Source: Psychroserpens burtonensis DSM 12212 (GTDB lineage Bacteria; Bacteroidota; Bacteroidia; Flavobacteriales; Flavobacteriaceae). From it: a stretch of DNA of 64,000 bases. Positions within the stretch are counted from its first letter, which is position 1; every line of letters begins with the position of its first letter. The stretch covers positions 1 through 64,000 of the forward strand of contig NZ_AUDE01000026.1 in NCBI RefSeq assembly GCF_000425305.1, read 5' to 3'. A program made the translations under genes and the position numbers. Below the pieces are notes generated by a model. That model had not been told where the DNA came from. It saw only the letters and a program-made list of their open reading frames with translations, and ran no database searches. Shown piece after piece: positions 43,189 through 53,278 of this stretch.

Positions 43189-44892
43189 ATGCAAACATTA
43201 GATTGGATTGTACTCATTAGCACATTGTTACTTATAGTTGTCTACGGAACATACCAGTCACGAGGCAGTAAAAATGTTCAAGATTATTTAAAAGGTGGAA
43301 ACACCTCAAAATGGTACACGATAGGATTATCTGTCATGGCTACTCAAGCCAGTGCCATTACCTTTTTATCAACACCTGGACAGGCTTTTAACGATGGGAT
43401 GGGATTTGTGCAATTCTACTTTGGCTTACCCATAGCCATGGTCATAATTTGCATGGTATTTATTCCTTTATATCACCGTCTTAAAGTATATACAGCCTAT
43501 GAGTTTCTAGAGAATAGATTCGATTTAAAAACCAGAACGCTCACTGCTATTTTATTTTTAATTCAACGTGGATTAGCTGCGGGTATTACCATTTTTGCTC
43601 CTGCAATCATTCTGTCTGCTTTGTTAGGTTGGAATTTATTGTTACTTAATGTTATCATTGGATTTCTAGTAATTATTTACACGGTTTCTGGAGGAACAAA
43701 AGCAGTAAATGTCACCCAAAAACATCAGATGATTGTGATTTTTACAGGAATGATTATCGCATTCTGTTTAATTATTGATAAGCTTCCAGAAGGCATCACA
43801 TTCTCAAAAGCATTAGATATCGCTGGAGCAAGTGGTAAAATGGAAGTTCTTGACTTTTCATTTAGTCTCGATAATCGTTATACGGTTTGGAGCGGACTTA
43901 TTGGTGGTACATTTTTAATGCTCTCTTACTTTGGAACCGACCAAAGTCAAGTACAACGCTATTTATCTGGGAAATCATTGAAAGAGATGCAGATTGGAAT
44001 GATGTTTAACGGACTCCTAAAAGTACCAATGCAGTTCTTTATTTTATTGGTTGGTGTTATGGTCTTTGTGTTTTATCAGTTTAATCAAGCACCTTTAAAT
44101 TTCAATCCTAATGCTACTGATATTGTTTTAAACTCTATATATGCAGCAGAGTACAAAGCTATTCAGGAAAAACAAAATGACGTTTTCGCAATGAAAAAAG
44201 CTTCTATTACTGAATTTTCAAATACAAGCGAAAAAGTCAATCCAGATGTTATAGCACAATATAATGCGCAAAGTGATGCCTTAAGAGCAGAAGCTAGAAT
44301 TTTAATAGATAAAGCTGGAGATTCTCAAAATATTAAAGTAGAAAGTAATGATAAGGATTATGTATTTTTAAATTTCATTTTACACAACCTGCCTCGAGGA
44401 TTAATTGGTTTATTACTCGCTGTAATTCTAAGTGCTGCTATGTCAAGTACCGCAAGTGAATTAAATGCTTTGGCAAGTACCACAGCTATGGATTTATACA
44501 AAAGAAACACATCTAAAAAGTCTGATAAACAAATGGTTACAGCATCTCGATTTTTCACTTTAGCTTGGGGAATTATAGCTATCGGTGTCGCTTGCGTAGC
44601 CAATCTTGCGGAAAATTTAATCCAACTTGTAAATATCATCGGTTCTATTTTCTACGGAAATGTGCTAGGTATTTTCCTTTTAGGCTTCTTTTTCAAGTTC
44701 GTGAAAGGAAATGCAGTATTTGTGGCAGGTTTAATTACTCAGGTATTAGTTATCGGACTATTTTTATTAAATGAATATGAATATATCAATTTACCCTTTT
44801 TATGGTTGAATTTTGTTGGGTGTGCTATCGTGATTGCTATTGCGTGTCTCATACAATCATTAACATCAAAAAATGACTACACAGCAGCATAA
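43189..44892 (+). CDS. Sodium:solute symporter (SSS family)
   Basis: The ATG at 43189 (MQTLDWIVLISTLLLIVVYG) is chosen because it abuts the 31-residue peptide gene. The 567 residues form about 13 membrane helices. Family features include SVMATQASAITFLSTPGQAF (sodium-site region, ~55-74), GGTFLMLSYFGTDQSQVQRYL (~240-260) and LLAVILSAAMSSTASELNALA. A large soluble loop lies at about 330-390. The group with a PIG-L deacetylase and a Gfo/Idh oxidoreductase suggests uptake of a sugar or related compound. Confidence 0.9.
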   Translation: MQTLDWIVLISTLLLIVVYGTYQSRGSKNVQDYLKGGNTSKWYTIGLSVMATQASAITFLSTPGQAFNDGMGFVQFYFGLPIAMVIICMVFIPLYHRLKVYTAYEFLENRFDLKTRTLTAILFLIQRGLAAGITIFAPAIILSALLGWNLLLLNVIIGFLVIIYTVSGGTKAVNVTQKHQMIVIFTGMIIAFCLIIDKLPEGITFSKALDIAGASGKMEVLDFSFSLDNRYTVWSGLIGGTFLMLSYFGTDQSQVQRYLSGKSLKEMQIGMMFNGLLKVPMQFFILLVGVMVFVFYQFNQAPLNFNPNATDIVLNSIYAAEYKAIQEKQNDVFAMKKASITEFSNTSEKVNPDVIAQYNAQSDALRAEARILIDKAGDSQNIKVESNDKDYVFLNFILHNLPRGLIGLLLAVILSAAMSSTASELNALASTTAMDLYKRNTSKKSDKQMVTASRFFTLAWGIIAIGVACVANLAENLIQLVNIIGSIFYGNVLGIFLLGFFFKFVKGNAVFVAGLITQVLVIGLFLLNEYEYINLPFLWLNFVGCAIVIAIACLIQSLTSKNDYTAA

Positions 44893-45859
44893 AACCATAA
44901 ATTGGGGCATTATTGGTCTTGGTAAAATTGCCCATAAATTTGCGCAAGATTTATTACACATCGAAGACGCACAACTCTATGCCGTAGCTTCTAGAAATCA
45001 AGATAAAGCGAATGCTTTTGCTCTAACATATAGTGCTAAAATAGCTTTTGGTGATTATGAATCTCTAGTAAAAGACCCAAACATTGATGCTGTTTATATC
45101 GCTACACCTCATGTATTTCACCATGAACATTCCATTTTATGTCTAACTCATAAAAAAGCAGTGTTGTGTGAGAAACCTTTTGCTATGAATTTGAGCGAAG
45201 TTGATGACATGATTGCAACTGCGAAAGCAAACCATACTTTATTGATGGAAGCAATGTGGACTTATTTTTTACCACATTATCAATTTGTATTACAACATAT
45301 TAAAGATGAAACTTTCGGAAAGGTTCTTACTATTGAGGCCGATTTCGGTTTTAAACCTGAGATAGACATGACTTCTAGAGTATTTAATAAATCACTTGGA
45401 GGCGGAAGTTTATTGGACATTGGTATCTACCCTATTTTTGCCGCATTATATACTCTAGGAGCACCCATTCATATTGAATCTAAAGCAACATTTTTTGATA
45501 ATGACGTAGATTCATCATGCTTAATGTTGTTTAGTTATGATAATGGTGTAGAAGCACGCTTAAAAAGCACATTGTTACAAAACACGCCTACAGAAGCTAT
45601 TTTTTATTGTGAATATGGTACCATTAAAATTAATTCAAGATTTCAAGAACCTTCTAATGTGACGCTTATTTCCGAAGGGAAAGAAAGCACTACTAACTTT
45701 GATTATACCACTAATGGATATTATTACGAAACTGTTCATTTTAACCAGCTTCTAAAAGACCACAAAACAGAAAGTGATATAATGACGTTTAACTTCAGTA
45801 GGACACTCCTTAGGCTACTCGATACTGTTAGATTACAAATAGGTCTTAACTACAAATAA
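44873..45859 (+). CDS. Gfo/Idh/MocA family oxidoreductase
   Basis: An NAD(P)-dependent sugar oxidoreductase of 328 residues overlapping the symporter end by 20 bases. The Rossmann motif GLGKIAHKFAQDL (15-27), the active-site EKPFAMN (~96-102) and the C-terminal sheet with GGGSLLDIGIYP (~180-191), where Asp and Tyr are catalytic candidates, are all present. It resembles the dihydrodiol dehydrogenase / trans-1,2-dihydrobenzene-diol subgroup. The substrate is inferred only to be a sugar-like compound. Confidence 0.88.
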   Translation: MTTQQHKTINWGIIGLGKIAHKFAQDLLHIEDAQLYAVASRNQDKANAFALTYSAKIAFGDYESLVKDPNIDAVYIATPHVFHHEHSILCLTHKKAVLCEKPFAMNLSEVDDMIATAKANHTLLMEAMWTYFLPHYQFVLQHIKDETFGKVLTIEADFGFKPEIDMTSRVFNKSLGGGSLLDIGIYPIFAALYTLGAPIHIESKATFFDNDVDSSCLMLFSYDNGVEARLKSTLLQNTPTEAIFYCEYGTIKINSRFQEPSNVTLISEGKESTTNFDYTTNGYYYETVHFNQLLKDHKTESDIMTFNFSRTLLRLLDTVRLQIGLNYK

Positions 45860-45861
45860 AA

Positions 45862-45898
45862 AAAAGACCTTTTGAGATTTCAATAGGTCTTTTTTTTA
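45862..45898. terminator. Bidirectional terminator
   Basis: AAAAAGACCT and AGGTCTTTTT pair around a 14-base loop, with A- and T-runs on both sides. It separates the converging oxidoreductase and DUF2911 genes. Confidence 0.8.
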
Positions 45899-45913
45899 TT
45901 ATTTTATTAAAAC

Positions 45914-46762
45914 TTACATTGCTCCCCATTCTTTAAGAGAGTCCATGTTTTGCTTTACATAATTTTGATTTCCAGCTTCTTTAGCTGCAGCCATAGACTT
46001 CTTAGCTAAATCGATGGCACCTTTTTTATCTCCAGCAGCAGCATAAATTAACGATTGCTGTCTTACTTGCCAAAATCCTGGCTTTTCAGTCATGAACATC
46101 GCTTTATCCATCCACATTTTTGCTTTTTTAATGTCTTTCCCAGATTCTAAGTAATACACAGCAGAAGCGTAATAGTCCCCTGCACTTGGTCCTGACATTA
46201 TTTTATCAATTGCAGTTGAAACCGTTTGATCTGTTGGCACAGTAAAAGGAATACCCGCATAAGAGGTTTCCCAAATAATATCGATGGTTCCACCCGTAGA
46301 TGTAATATTATTGATATCAATTGTTAATGTTTCAATACTCATAGGCATTTTCATAACATCAACCTTAGCAGTTGCAGCGACCTTACTATCATCCCACTCT
46401 GCTGGTGTTCCCCAATTTTCTGTATCACTATAAAACATAACATCCCATTGCGTAGCAGAATTTAATTTCGTGAATATGGCATAAGATCCAGCCTTAACTG
46501 ACTGACCTGCAATAGTAACATCATCACTAAAAGTGATTATTGAGTTTTTATTGGCGCCTGTTCTCCACATGCCTCCAAAAGGCTCTAAATCTCCAAATAT
46601 TGTTCTCCCTTTAACACTAGGGCGAGAATACTCAATAGTAATATCTGTTAATCCAACCTTTTGTTCAAACTTAGCAGAAGGACTTGGCGCTGGTGTTTCA
46701 ATTTGCGCATATGTAGCGAAAGACATAGCAAACACTGCAAACATTAATAATAATTTTTTCAT
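45914..46762 (-). CDS. DUF2911 domain-containing exported protein
   Basis: MKKLLLMFAVFAMSFATYAQ is a signal peptide. The DUF2911 core reads TIEYSRPSVKGRTIFGDLEP, GGMWRTGANKNSIITFSDDV and FYSDTENWGTPAEWD (residues ~42-140). The C-terminal ~90 residues are helical with TPR-like packing (AKMWMDKAMFMTEKPGFWQ; IDLAKKSMAAAKEAGN). It is periplasmic or secreted with an unknown function. It is monocistronic. Confidence 0.9.
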   Translation of the reverse strand: MKKLLLMFAVFAMSFATYAQIETPAPSPSAKFEQKVGLTDITIEYSRPSVKGRTIFGDLEPFGGMWRTGANKNSIITFSDDVTIAGQSVKAGSYAIFTKLNSATQWDVMFYSDTENWGTPAEWDDSKVAATAKVDVMKMPMSIETLTIDINNITSTGGTIDIIWETSYAGIPFTVPTDQTVSTAIDKIMSGPSAGDYYASAVYYLESGKDIKKAKMWMDKAMFMTEKPGFWQVRQQSLIYAAAGDKKGAIDLAKKSMAAAKEAGNQNYVKQNMDSLKEWGAM

Positions 46763-46874
46763 TGTATTAGATTTAATGGTTATTTTTTAAATTCACGTAA
46801 ATTTACAAACTAGCAAACGGGTTGCTTGTTAAGAAAACCTTAAATTAAAAGAAGCCTTCTAAAGACGACATAAA

Positions 46875-47531
46875 ATGAAAAAATATTACGCAGAAACGAT
46901 TGGAACTTTCGCAATGGTATTTTGTGGTTGTGGAGCAATGACCATTAATGAAATTACTGGAGGAAGTATTACTCATGTGGGAATTGCTATGACTTGGGGA
47001 TTAATTGTAATGAGTATGATTTATGCTTTTGGCGATATTTCTGGAGCACATTTTAATCCTGCTGTGACGTTTGGATTTGCTTATGCAAATAAATTTCCAT
47101 GGAAGGAAGTCCCAAAATATTTTATTGCACAAGCTATTGGTGCTTTTTTAGCTTGCCTTATTCTACTGTTCCTATTTCCGCAGAGTGAAACATTAGGTAG
47201 CAGCTTACCCGCTCAAGGTTTTGAACCCTATAGAGCCTTTGTATTAGAAATCCTGCTTACATTTTTCTTAATGGTTGTGATCATAAACGTCTCAACAGGA
47301 AGCAAAGAAATTGGAACCATGGCTGGCATTGCTATTGGAGCTGTGATTTTATTGGAAGCCATGTTTGCTGGCCCTATGACGAAAGCATCTATGAACCCTA
47401 TTAGATCTCTTGCTCCAGCTCTTGTGTCCGGAAACTTACAGCATTTATGGCTCTATTTAACGGCTCCTTTTATAGGAGCATTTCTAGCAGTTATGAGTTG
47501 TTCCTTTGTTAAAGAGGAAAATTGCTGTTAA
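46875..47531 (+). CDS. Aquaporin / MIP family channel with NPI second motif
   Basis: The 218-residue protein has six membrane segments and the MIP double-half layout. The first half keeps the canonical SGAHFNPAVT (N61-P62-A63). The second half reads ASMNPIRSLAPAL (N174-P175-I176-R177), so Ala is replaced by Ile while the selectivity Arg is kept. This is seen in some bacterial and plant subgroups, and the substrate may be water or small neutral solutes such as glycerol. It ends with a Cys-containing tail. Confidence 0.85.
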   Translation: MKKYYAETIGTFAMVFCGCGAMTINEITGGSITHVGIAMTWGLIVMSMIYAFGDISGAHFNPAVTFGFAYANKFPWKEVPKYFIAQAIGAFLACLILLFLFPQSETLGSSLPAQGFEPYRAFVLEILLTFFLMVVIINVSTGSKEIGTMAGIAIGAVILLEAMFAGPMTKASMNPIRSLAPALVSGNLQHLWLYLTAPFIGAFLAVMSCSFVKEENCC

Positions 47532-47580
47532 AACGCGTGCTATTTAAATGTTACCTAAACTGTAATGTCTTGTTAATTTT

Positions 47581-47623
47581 TGTTTAACTTTTATAGTTAA
47601 TAGTTAAACATTTTGTATCTTTA
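47581..47623 (+). promoter_or_regulatory. Palindromic operator plus -7 box before the TetR gene
   Basis: TGTTTAAC (47581) and GTTAAACA (ending 47610) are perfect inverted arms spaced by 14 bases. After TTAAACATTTTGTA comes TATCTTTA, a near-consensus -7 box. The same architecture, with identical spacings, occurs at 56944-56986. This one lies 19 bases before the TetR start, so it may be the site of autoregulation and of the photolyase-cluster regulator. Confidence 0.65.
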
Positions 47624-47641
47624 CTGCATAATCAACTAGTC

Positions 47642-48298
47642 ATGGCAAAAAAAAAAAACATAACAAAAAATGACATTATTTCATTCTACATGGACTATGT
47701 CTTAGAGCACAATCATCAGCCCAAAACGGTGTACGCTTTTGCAAAAGTAAATAACTTTGAAGAACAAAAATTTTATGATCATTTTGGATCATTTGAAGCT
47801 GTTGAAAAGCATGTATTCACCGCCTTTTATCACAATACAATTACGGTACTTGAAAAAAGCGATGACTATAAATCTTTTGATGCTCGTAACAAGTTACTAA
47901 GTTTTTACTTCACATTCTTTGAAAATCTAACCGCAAACCGCAGTTATGTAAAGTATGCCTTAGAGCATCATAAAAGTGACCTAAAAAGTTTGAGTTTACT
48001 AAAAGATTTAAAACGTGTTTTCACTGATTACATAGCCAGTTTAGAGATTGATCTTATAGAAATTAAACAAGAACAAATTGATAGAATTCAACAACGGGGA
48101 CTCAAAGAGACAGCTTGGTTTCAACTATTATTGACCTTAAAGTTTTGGATAGATGACACCTCTCCAGGATTTGAAAAGACAGATATTTTTATCGAGAAAT
48201 CGGTTAATACGAGTTTTGATGTTTTAAACGTTGCTCCGATAAGAACTTTAATAGACTTTGGGAAATTTATTTTCAAAGAAAAAATACAAATGAACTAA
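47642..48298 (+). CDS. TetR/AcrR family transcriptional regulator
   Basis: The 218-residue protein has a basic start and an N-terminal helix-turn-helix (TKNDIISFYMDYVLEHNH; then PKTVYAFAKVNNFEEQKFYD with HFGSFEAVEK), typical of TetR DNA-binding domains (residues 5-58). The C-terminal helical domain (60-215) should bind a ligand or partner; family similarity there is loose. It is the first gene of the plus-strand run leading to the photolyases, and an autoregulatory palindrome lies directly upstream. Confidence 0.82.
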   Translation: MAKKKNITKNDIISFYMDYVLEHNHQPKTVYAFAKVNNFEEQKFYDHFGSFEAVEKHVFTAFYHNTITVLEKSDDYKSFDARNKLLSFYFTFFENLTANRSYVKYALEHHKSDLKSLSLLKDLKRVFTDYIASLEIDLIEIKQEQIDRIQQRGLKETAWFQLLLTLKFWIDDTSPGFEKTDIFIEKSVNTSFDVLNVAPIRTLIDFGKFIFKEKIQMN

Positions 48299-48308
48299 GC
48301 AGTCCTTA

Positions 48309-49619
48309 ATGAAAACTATAGACAAAATACCTACATCCAAAATTCAACGCGCATCGAAACTGGTTTCAACAGGAGCAAAAGTTGGTGTTAATTATCTCAA
48401 ATATTATGGAGATAAATTAACAAAAACTGAAATTGAAGCTAAGGATCGTTTAAACCAAAATAATGCAGAAGACATTTATGATGGTTTAAAACAGCTCAAA
48501 GGAAGTGCGCTTAAAGTTGCACAAATGCTGAGTATGGAAAAAAGTATTTTGCCACAGGCTTATGTAGAAAAATTTTCATTGGCTCAATTCTCTGTTCCGC
48601 CTTTATCGCCTCCACTGGTTTTAAAGACGTTTAAAAAATACTTTGGCAAATTGCCAAATGAAATATATGATACCTTCAACGCAACTTCTGTAAATGCTGC
48701 AAGTATTGGACAAGTCCATATTGCAGAAAAAAATGGGAAGAAACTTGCTGTGAAAATCCAATATCCAGGAGTTGCGGAGAGTATCGCATCAGATCTTGCA
48801 ATGATAAAGCCTATCGCTGTGAGCATGTTTAATATCAAAGGAAAAGATTCTGATAAGTACTTCAAGGAAGTTGAAGGTAAATTAATTGAGGAAACAAATT
48901 ATATTTTAGAAGTTGAGCAAAGTAAAGAAATCGCTCTCAAGTGTGCTCATATTCCTAATTTATCGTTTCCTAGTTATTATGAAGAGTTATCCTCTGAGCG
49001 CATCATCACTATGGATTATATGGCTGGTGAGCATCTATCAGAATTTACTGCATATAACACAAATCAAGAACACTCAGATAAATTAGGTCAAGCCCTTTGG
49101 GATTTCTACATGTTCCAGATGCATACTTTAAAAAAGGTTCATGCAGACCCACATCCTGGTAATTTCTTAGTATCTAAAGACGCTGGGTTAATTGCATTAG
49201 ACTTTGGTTGTATGAAAATAATTCCTGACGAATTTTATATACCTTATTTTGAATTGGCTGATGTCAATAAAATAAATGATCGTAAATATTTTGTTGAAAC
49301 ACTGTACCAGCTTGAAATATTAAGAGAAGACGATACGCCTAAAGAAATTGCATTTTTTACCGACATGTTCTATGAAATGTTGAGTTTGTTTACACAACCG
49401 TTGCAGGCTGATGTATTCGACTTTTCTGATGGTACTTTCTTCGGAAAAATAACAGAATTAGGTGAGCGCTATTCAAAAAGTACAGAACTTAGAAAAATGA
49501 ATGCAAATAGAGGATCTACGCATTTCATCTATATTAACCGTACCTTCTTTGGGTTATATAACTTAATGTTTGATTTAAAAGCAAAGGACATTAAAATAAA
49601 TAACTATAAAACCTTATAA
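48309..49619 (+). CDS. ABC1/UbiB (AarF) family atypical kinase
   Basis: The 436-residue protein has the UbiB-type kinase fold. The N-terminal extension carries GSALKVAQMLSMEKSILPQA in the place of the KxGQ motif. The ATP-binding strand has KKLAVKIQYPG, the catalytic loop reads VHADPHPGNFL, and the metal loop is ALDFGCMK. Family members support ubiquinone or other quinone/lipid metabolism by ATPase activity. It starts 10 bases after the TetR stop, and its stop overlaps the next start by one base. Confidence 0.9.
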   Translation: MKTIDKIPTSKIQRASKLVSTGAKVGVNYLKYYGDKLTKTEIEAKDRLNQNNAEDIYDGLKQLKGSALKVAQMLSMEKSILPQAYVEKFSLAQFSVPPLSPPLVLKTFKKYFGKLPNEIYDTFNATSVNAASIGQVHIAEKNGKKLAVKIQYPGVAESIASDLAMIKPIAVSMFNIKGKDSDKYFKEVEGKLIEETNYILEVEQSKEIALKCAHIPNLSFPSYYEELSSERIITMDYMAGEHLSEFTAYNTNQEHSDKLGQALWDFYMFQMHTLKKVHADPHPGNFLVSKDAGLIALDFGCMKIIPDEFYIPYFELADVNKINDRKYFVETLYQLEILREDDTPKEIAFFTDMFYEMLSLFTQPLQADVFDFSDGTFFGKITELGERYSKSTELRKMNANRGSTHFIYINRTFFGLYNLMFDLKAKDIKINNYKTL

Positions 49620-50233
49620 TGGCGTATATTACTAATAAAGACATTGACAACCTTGATTATATATACCGAATTAACTTAATTAATAGTTGCTCTGGTTATA
49701 AATCTGCTAATTTATTAGGAACAAAATCTAATGAAGGTATTGAAAATGTTGCTGTATTTAGTTCTGTTACGCATATAGGTTCAAATCCGCCAATGTTAGG
49801 TTTCTTTTGTAGACCAACGACGGTAACACGTCATACATATAATAACATCAAGAACACAGGTTTTTATACGATCAATCATATACATAACGCTATTTTAGAA
49901 GACGCACATCATACATCTGCTAAATATGATTCTGATATTTCTGAATTTGACAAAACTCAACTCATTTCAGAATATAAAAAAGAATTTCATGCACCTTTTG
50001 TAAAAAGTGCTCCAGTTCAATTGGCTATGGAGTTTGTTGAGGAATACCATATCAAAGCAAACGGAACACTTCTAGTTATCGGTAAAATTGTAGGGTTGCA
50101 TGTTAATGACGAGCTACTTGAAGCTGACGGATTTATAAATCTATCAAAAGGAAAAGTCGCAGCTATTAATGGGCTTGACGCTTATGCTGTTTCGCCGTCA
50201 AATACGCGGTTTAACTATCAAAGACCTAAATAG
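49619..50233 (+). CDS. Flavin reductase family protein (FMN-binding split barrel)
   Basis: The 204 residues show the flavoprotein pattern INLINSCSGYKSANLLGTKS, NVAVFSSVTHIGSNPPMLGF, TVTRHTYNNIKNTGFYTINH and, towards the end, INGLDAYAVSPS. Proteins of this kind bind FMN and reduce flavins or serve oxygenases. In this cluster it could supply reduced flavin, a cofactor theme shared with the photolyases. ATG overlaps the ABC1 stop (TAATG). Confidence 0.85.
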   Translation: MAYITNKDIDNLDYIYRINLINSCSGYKSANLLGTKSNEGIENVAVFSSVTHIGSNPPMLGFFCRPTTVTRHTYNNIKNTGFYTINHIHNAILEDAHHTSAKYDSDISEFDKTQLISEYKKEFHAPFVKSAPVQLAMEFVEEYHIKANGTLLVIGKIVGLHVNDELLEADGFINLSKGKVAAINGLDAYAVSPSNTRFNYQRPK

Positions 50234-50316
50234 ATTTTGACAATTTCCATTTTTAAGAACTTAAAAAACTAACATGATGCTTCCCTCTCGGAAACTATCA
50301 AAAACACAATCGATAA

Positions 50317-51741
50317 ATGAAGATTCTCGTAACAGGTGCAACGGGTTATATTGGCAAGCGGTTAATTCCGCTATTATCCAATAGTGAGCATCATGTTGTC
50401 TGTGCTGTTCGTGATAAATTAAGAGCTGACAAAAGTTATATTGAAGATGACACTATAGATGTTATTGAAGCCGATTTTTTAAAACCAGAAACACTACACA
50501 GCATTCCAAAAGATATTGATATTGCATTTTACCTTATTCATTCGATGTCTAATTCTTCAACAGATTTCGAAGCTCTAGAAGAACGTTGTGCTATTAATTT
50601 TAAACAGCAGCTAGAGAAAACTAATGTCAAACAAGTCATATATCTCAGTGGCATTACTAATGATGACAATCTATCCAAACATTTACAATCTCGTAAAAAT
50701 GTGGAAAGCAGATTAGCCTCTGATCATTATGCTTTAACAGTTTTCAAAGCAGGTATTATTGTTGGATCTGGAAGCTCTTCATTTGAAATCATAAGAGATT
50801 TAGTAGAGAAGTTACCATTCATGATTGCGCCGAAATGGCTAGATACAAAAACACAACCTTTAGGTGTTAGAAATGTGCTTTCATTTTTACATAACAGTGT
50901 TGGTCGTAAGGAGGTATACAATCAATCCTACGACGTTTTTGGCCCTGAAGTTCTCACCTATAAAGACATGCTATTGCAATTTGCAGAGGTACGTGGATTA
51001 AAAAGATACATTTTAACGGTTCCTGTAATGACTCCAAAATTATCATCGTATTGGTTGTATTTCGTAACGTCAACATCTTACAAATTAGCATCGTCACTGG
51101 TGGAAAGTATGGGTGTTCAAATCGTAGGAAAACCAAGCCATATTAATCGTTTACTAGATGTAGATCCCATGGACTACAAGACTGCGGTTGCGCTTGCTTT
51201 TGAAAAAATTGAACAGAATAGTATTATCTCAAGTTGGAAAGACTCAATGGTTAGTAGCGGACGTTTAAGAAATCAACTTCACAAATATATTAATGTTCCA
51301 AAATACGGTTGTTTTAAGGATTATAAAGAACGACAAGTCACAGATGCTCCTAAAACAATTGACAAAATTTGGAGTATAGGAGGAACTAATGGTTGGTATT
51401 ATGGAACCATACTTTGGAAAATAAGGGGATATATTGACAAGCTTTTTGGAGGTATAGGATTACGTCGCGGAAGAACAAGCCCTACAGATTTAGATGTTGG
51501 AGATGCACTTGATTTTTGGCGTGTCATCTTTGCTGATAAAACACAACAAAAATTATTATTATATGCCGAAATGCGCCTTCCTGGTGAAGCTTGGTTAGAG
51601 TTTAAAATAGAGGATGGCATACTCAAACAAACCGCCACGTTTAGACCTCGCGGACTTTGGGGACGACTCTATTGGTATAGTGTTTTTCCGTTTCATGGGT
51701 TTATTTTTAATGGTATGATAAACAAGCTCGTAGATGTCTAA
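50317..51741 (+). CDS. SDR-like NAD(P)-binding protein with DUF2867 C-terminal domain
   Basis: The 474-residue protein starts with the Rossmann motif [16 protein letters not shown] (5-20). [20 protein letters not shown] is typical of the atypical SDR group linked to DUF2867, and [15 protein letters not shown] follows. The C-terminal ~150 residues (from [20 protein letters not shown]) form the DUF2867 part, a START-like fold. Such two-domain proteins recur beside photolyase and carotenoid genes in bacteria; the substrate is unknown. Confidence 0.85.
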   Translation: MKILVTGATGYIGKRLIPLLSNSEHHVVCAVRDKLRADKSYIEDDTIDVIEADFLKPETLHSIPKDIDIAFYLIHSMSNSSTDFEALEERCAINFKQQLEKTNVKQVIYLSGITNDDNLSKHLQSRKNVESRLASDHYALTVFKAGIIVGSGSSSFEIIRDLVEKLPFMIAPKWLDTKTQPLGVRNVLSFLHNSVGRKEVYNQSYDVFGPEVLTYKDMLLQFAEVRGLKRYILTVPVMTPKLSSYWLYFVTSTSYKLASSLVESMGVQIVGKPSHINRLLDVDPMDYKTAVALAFEKIEQNSIISSWKDSMVSSGRLRNQLHKYINVPKYGCFKDYKERQVTDAPKTIDKIWSIGGTNGWYYGTILWKIRGYIDKLFGGIGLRRGRTSPTDLDVGDALDFWRVIFADKTQQKLLLYAEMRLPGEAWLEFKIEDGILKQTATFRPRGLWGRLYWYSVFPFHGFIFNGMINKLVDV

Positions 51742-51883
51742 ACATAAAAAGCCACACTTACCAACAAAAATCTGTCAAACTTGTGGCTTGCCATTTAGTT
51801 GGCGCAAAAAATGGGAAAAGAATTGGGAAAACGTAAAATATTGTAGTGAAAAATGCAGGAGAAACAAAACAACAAAGGATTAG
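51734..51883 (+). CDS. DUF2256 domain-containing small zinc-ribbon-like protein, 49 aa
   Basis: ATG at 51734 overlaps the DUF2867 gene end by 8 bases, and the 3' end overlaps the DASH cryptochrome start by 31 bases. The sequence [20 protein letters not shown] and [15 protein letters not shown] has two CxxC pairs spaced for a zinc ribbon, the hallmark of DUF2256. The family is found next to cryptochrome/photolyase genes in many bacteria. The function is unknown. Confidence 0.9.
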   Translation: MSKHKKPHLPTKICQTCGLPFSWRKKWEKNWENVKYCSEKCRRNKTTKD

Positions 51884-53163
51884 TATGGTTTAGAAATGAC
51901 TTAAGAGTCCATGATAACGCTGTCTTAGCTGGCGCTATTAAAAACCATAAATCTGTAATAGCATGTTATTGCTTTGATCCGAGACATTATGAAATGTCAA
52001 GATTTGGATTCAAAAAAACAGAAAAATATAGAGCTCAATTTTTAATTGAAACAGTTAAAAATTTAAAAGCCAATCTCAAAATACTACATATTGAGTTGTT
52101 TGTGTTTTCAAAGACACCTGAAGCCACGATCCATGCACTTATCGAGCAACACGACATCAGCTCTATTTATTTACAAACAGAGTGGACTAGTGAAGAACTG
52201 ACCGTTTTAGAAGGCGTAAAATTGACTGTTGCAGACCACATTAAATTTCATGACTATTACGATCAATTTTTATATCATCCAGAAGACATCAATATGTCAT
52301 ATTCTGACATACCCAAAGTATTTACTGTTTTCAGAAAGAAAGTTGAAAAATACAGTAGCATTCGAATTTCTGAAGACAACGATTCTATAGAAAAAATTGA
52401 CAGTTTAGAAAATGACACTCATATTCCAAATCTTGATGATTTAGGTTTTGATTCGTTTGAAGCACATCCCAAGTCCGCCTTCCCGTTTCAAGGCGGAGAA
52501 ACGAGTGCTGCAGACAGATTAAATGACTACTTTTTTGAAACTAAGAAATTAGGAGTCTATAAAAAAACAAGAAATGGTTTAATAGGCACAGACTTTAGCT
52601 CAAAATTTTCTCCTTGGCTGGCAAATGGTAGTCTTTCAGCAAGAACAATTTATTGGAAAATTAGAGAATTTGAGGATGATTATTTCAAAAACGAATCCAC
52701 CTACTGGCTCATTTTTGAACTAATTTGGAGAGATTATTTTAAATATGTGTCCCTAAAACATCAAAATGATATTTTTAAGATTGGCGGTATTTTGAATAAA
52801 GACTATGAGTGGAAATCTACTGACCGTCAAGTTCAAAAATGGATCGATGGAGAAACAAGATCTGCTTTTGTAAATGCTAATATGATTGAGCTCAAAAAAA
52901 CAGGATGGATGAGTAACAGAGGCCGTCAAAATGTAGCTTCATTTTTTGCCAAAGAGTTATTCTTAGATTGGCGTATTGGTGCTGCCTATTTTGAGACTAT
53001 GCTTATCGATTATGATGTACATAGCAATTATGGAAATTGGATGTATGTCGCAGGTGTAGGAAATGACCCAAGAGACAGAAAATTTAATGTGGATTTACAG
53101 GCAGAACGTTATGACAGCAATGGAAAGTTTCAACAACTATGGCTTCAGGAGACCCTGTTCTAA
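51853..53163 (+). CDS. DASH-type cryptochrome/photolyase
   Basis: A flavin-dependent light-driven enzyme for CPD repair in single-stranded or looped DNA, or a photoreceptor. The N-terminal domain opens [21 protein letters not shown]-domain motifs are [49 protein letters not shown] and [23 protein letters not shown]-specific features at the C-terminus are [35 protein letters not shown] and WLQETLF. The 436 residues match short DASH proteins. It overlaps the DUF2256 gene. Confidence 0.93.
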   Translation: MQEKQNNKGLVWFRNDLRVHDNAVLAGAIKNHKSVIACYCFDPRHYEMSRFGFKKTEKYRAQFLIETVKNLKANLKILHIELFVFSKTPEATIHALIEQHDISSIYLQTEWTSEELTVLEGVKLTVADHIKFHDYYDQFLYHPEDINMSYSDIPKVFTVFRKKVEKYSSIRISEDNDSIEKIDSLENDTHIPNLDDLGFDSFEAHPKSAFPFQGGETSAADRLNDYFFETKKLGVYKKTRNGLIGTDFSSKFSPWLANGSLSARTIYWKIREFEDDYFKNESTYWLIFELIWRDYFKYVSLKHQNDIFKIGGILNKDYEWKSTDRQVQKWIDGETRSAFVNANMIELKKTGWMSNRGRQNVASFFAKELFLDWRIGAAYFETMLIDYDVHSNYGNWMYVAGVGNDPRDRKFNVDLQAERYDSNGKFQQLWLQETLF

Positions 53164-53278
53164 AAATGAAATGGAAGTTGAAGTCGAAAAAACGAAAACA
53201 TCCAACGAGTAGCAATAGAATTAATTAAAAAGCAAAGCTAGAAGCTCATATAAAAACGCCTATAGCTATTTAAAAAAA

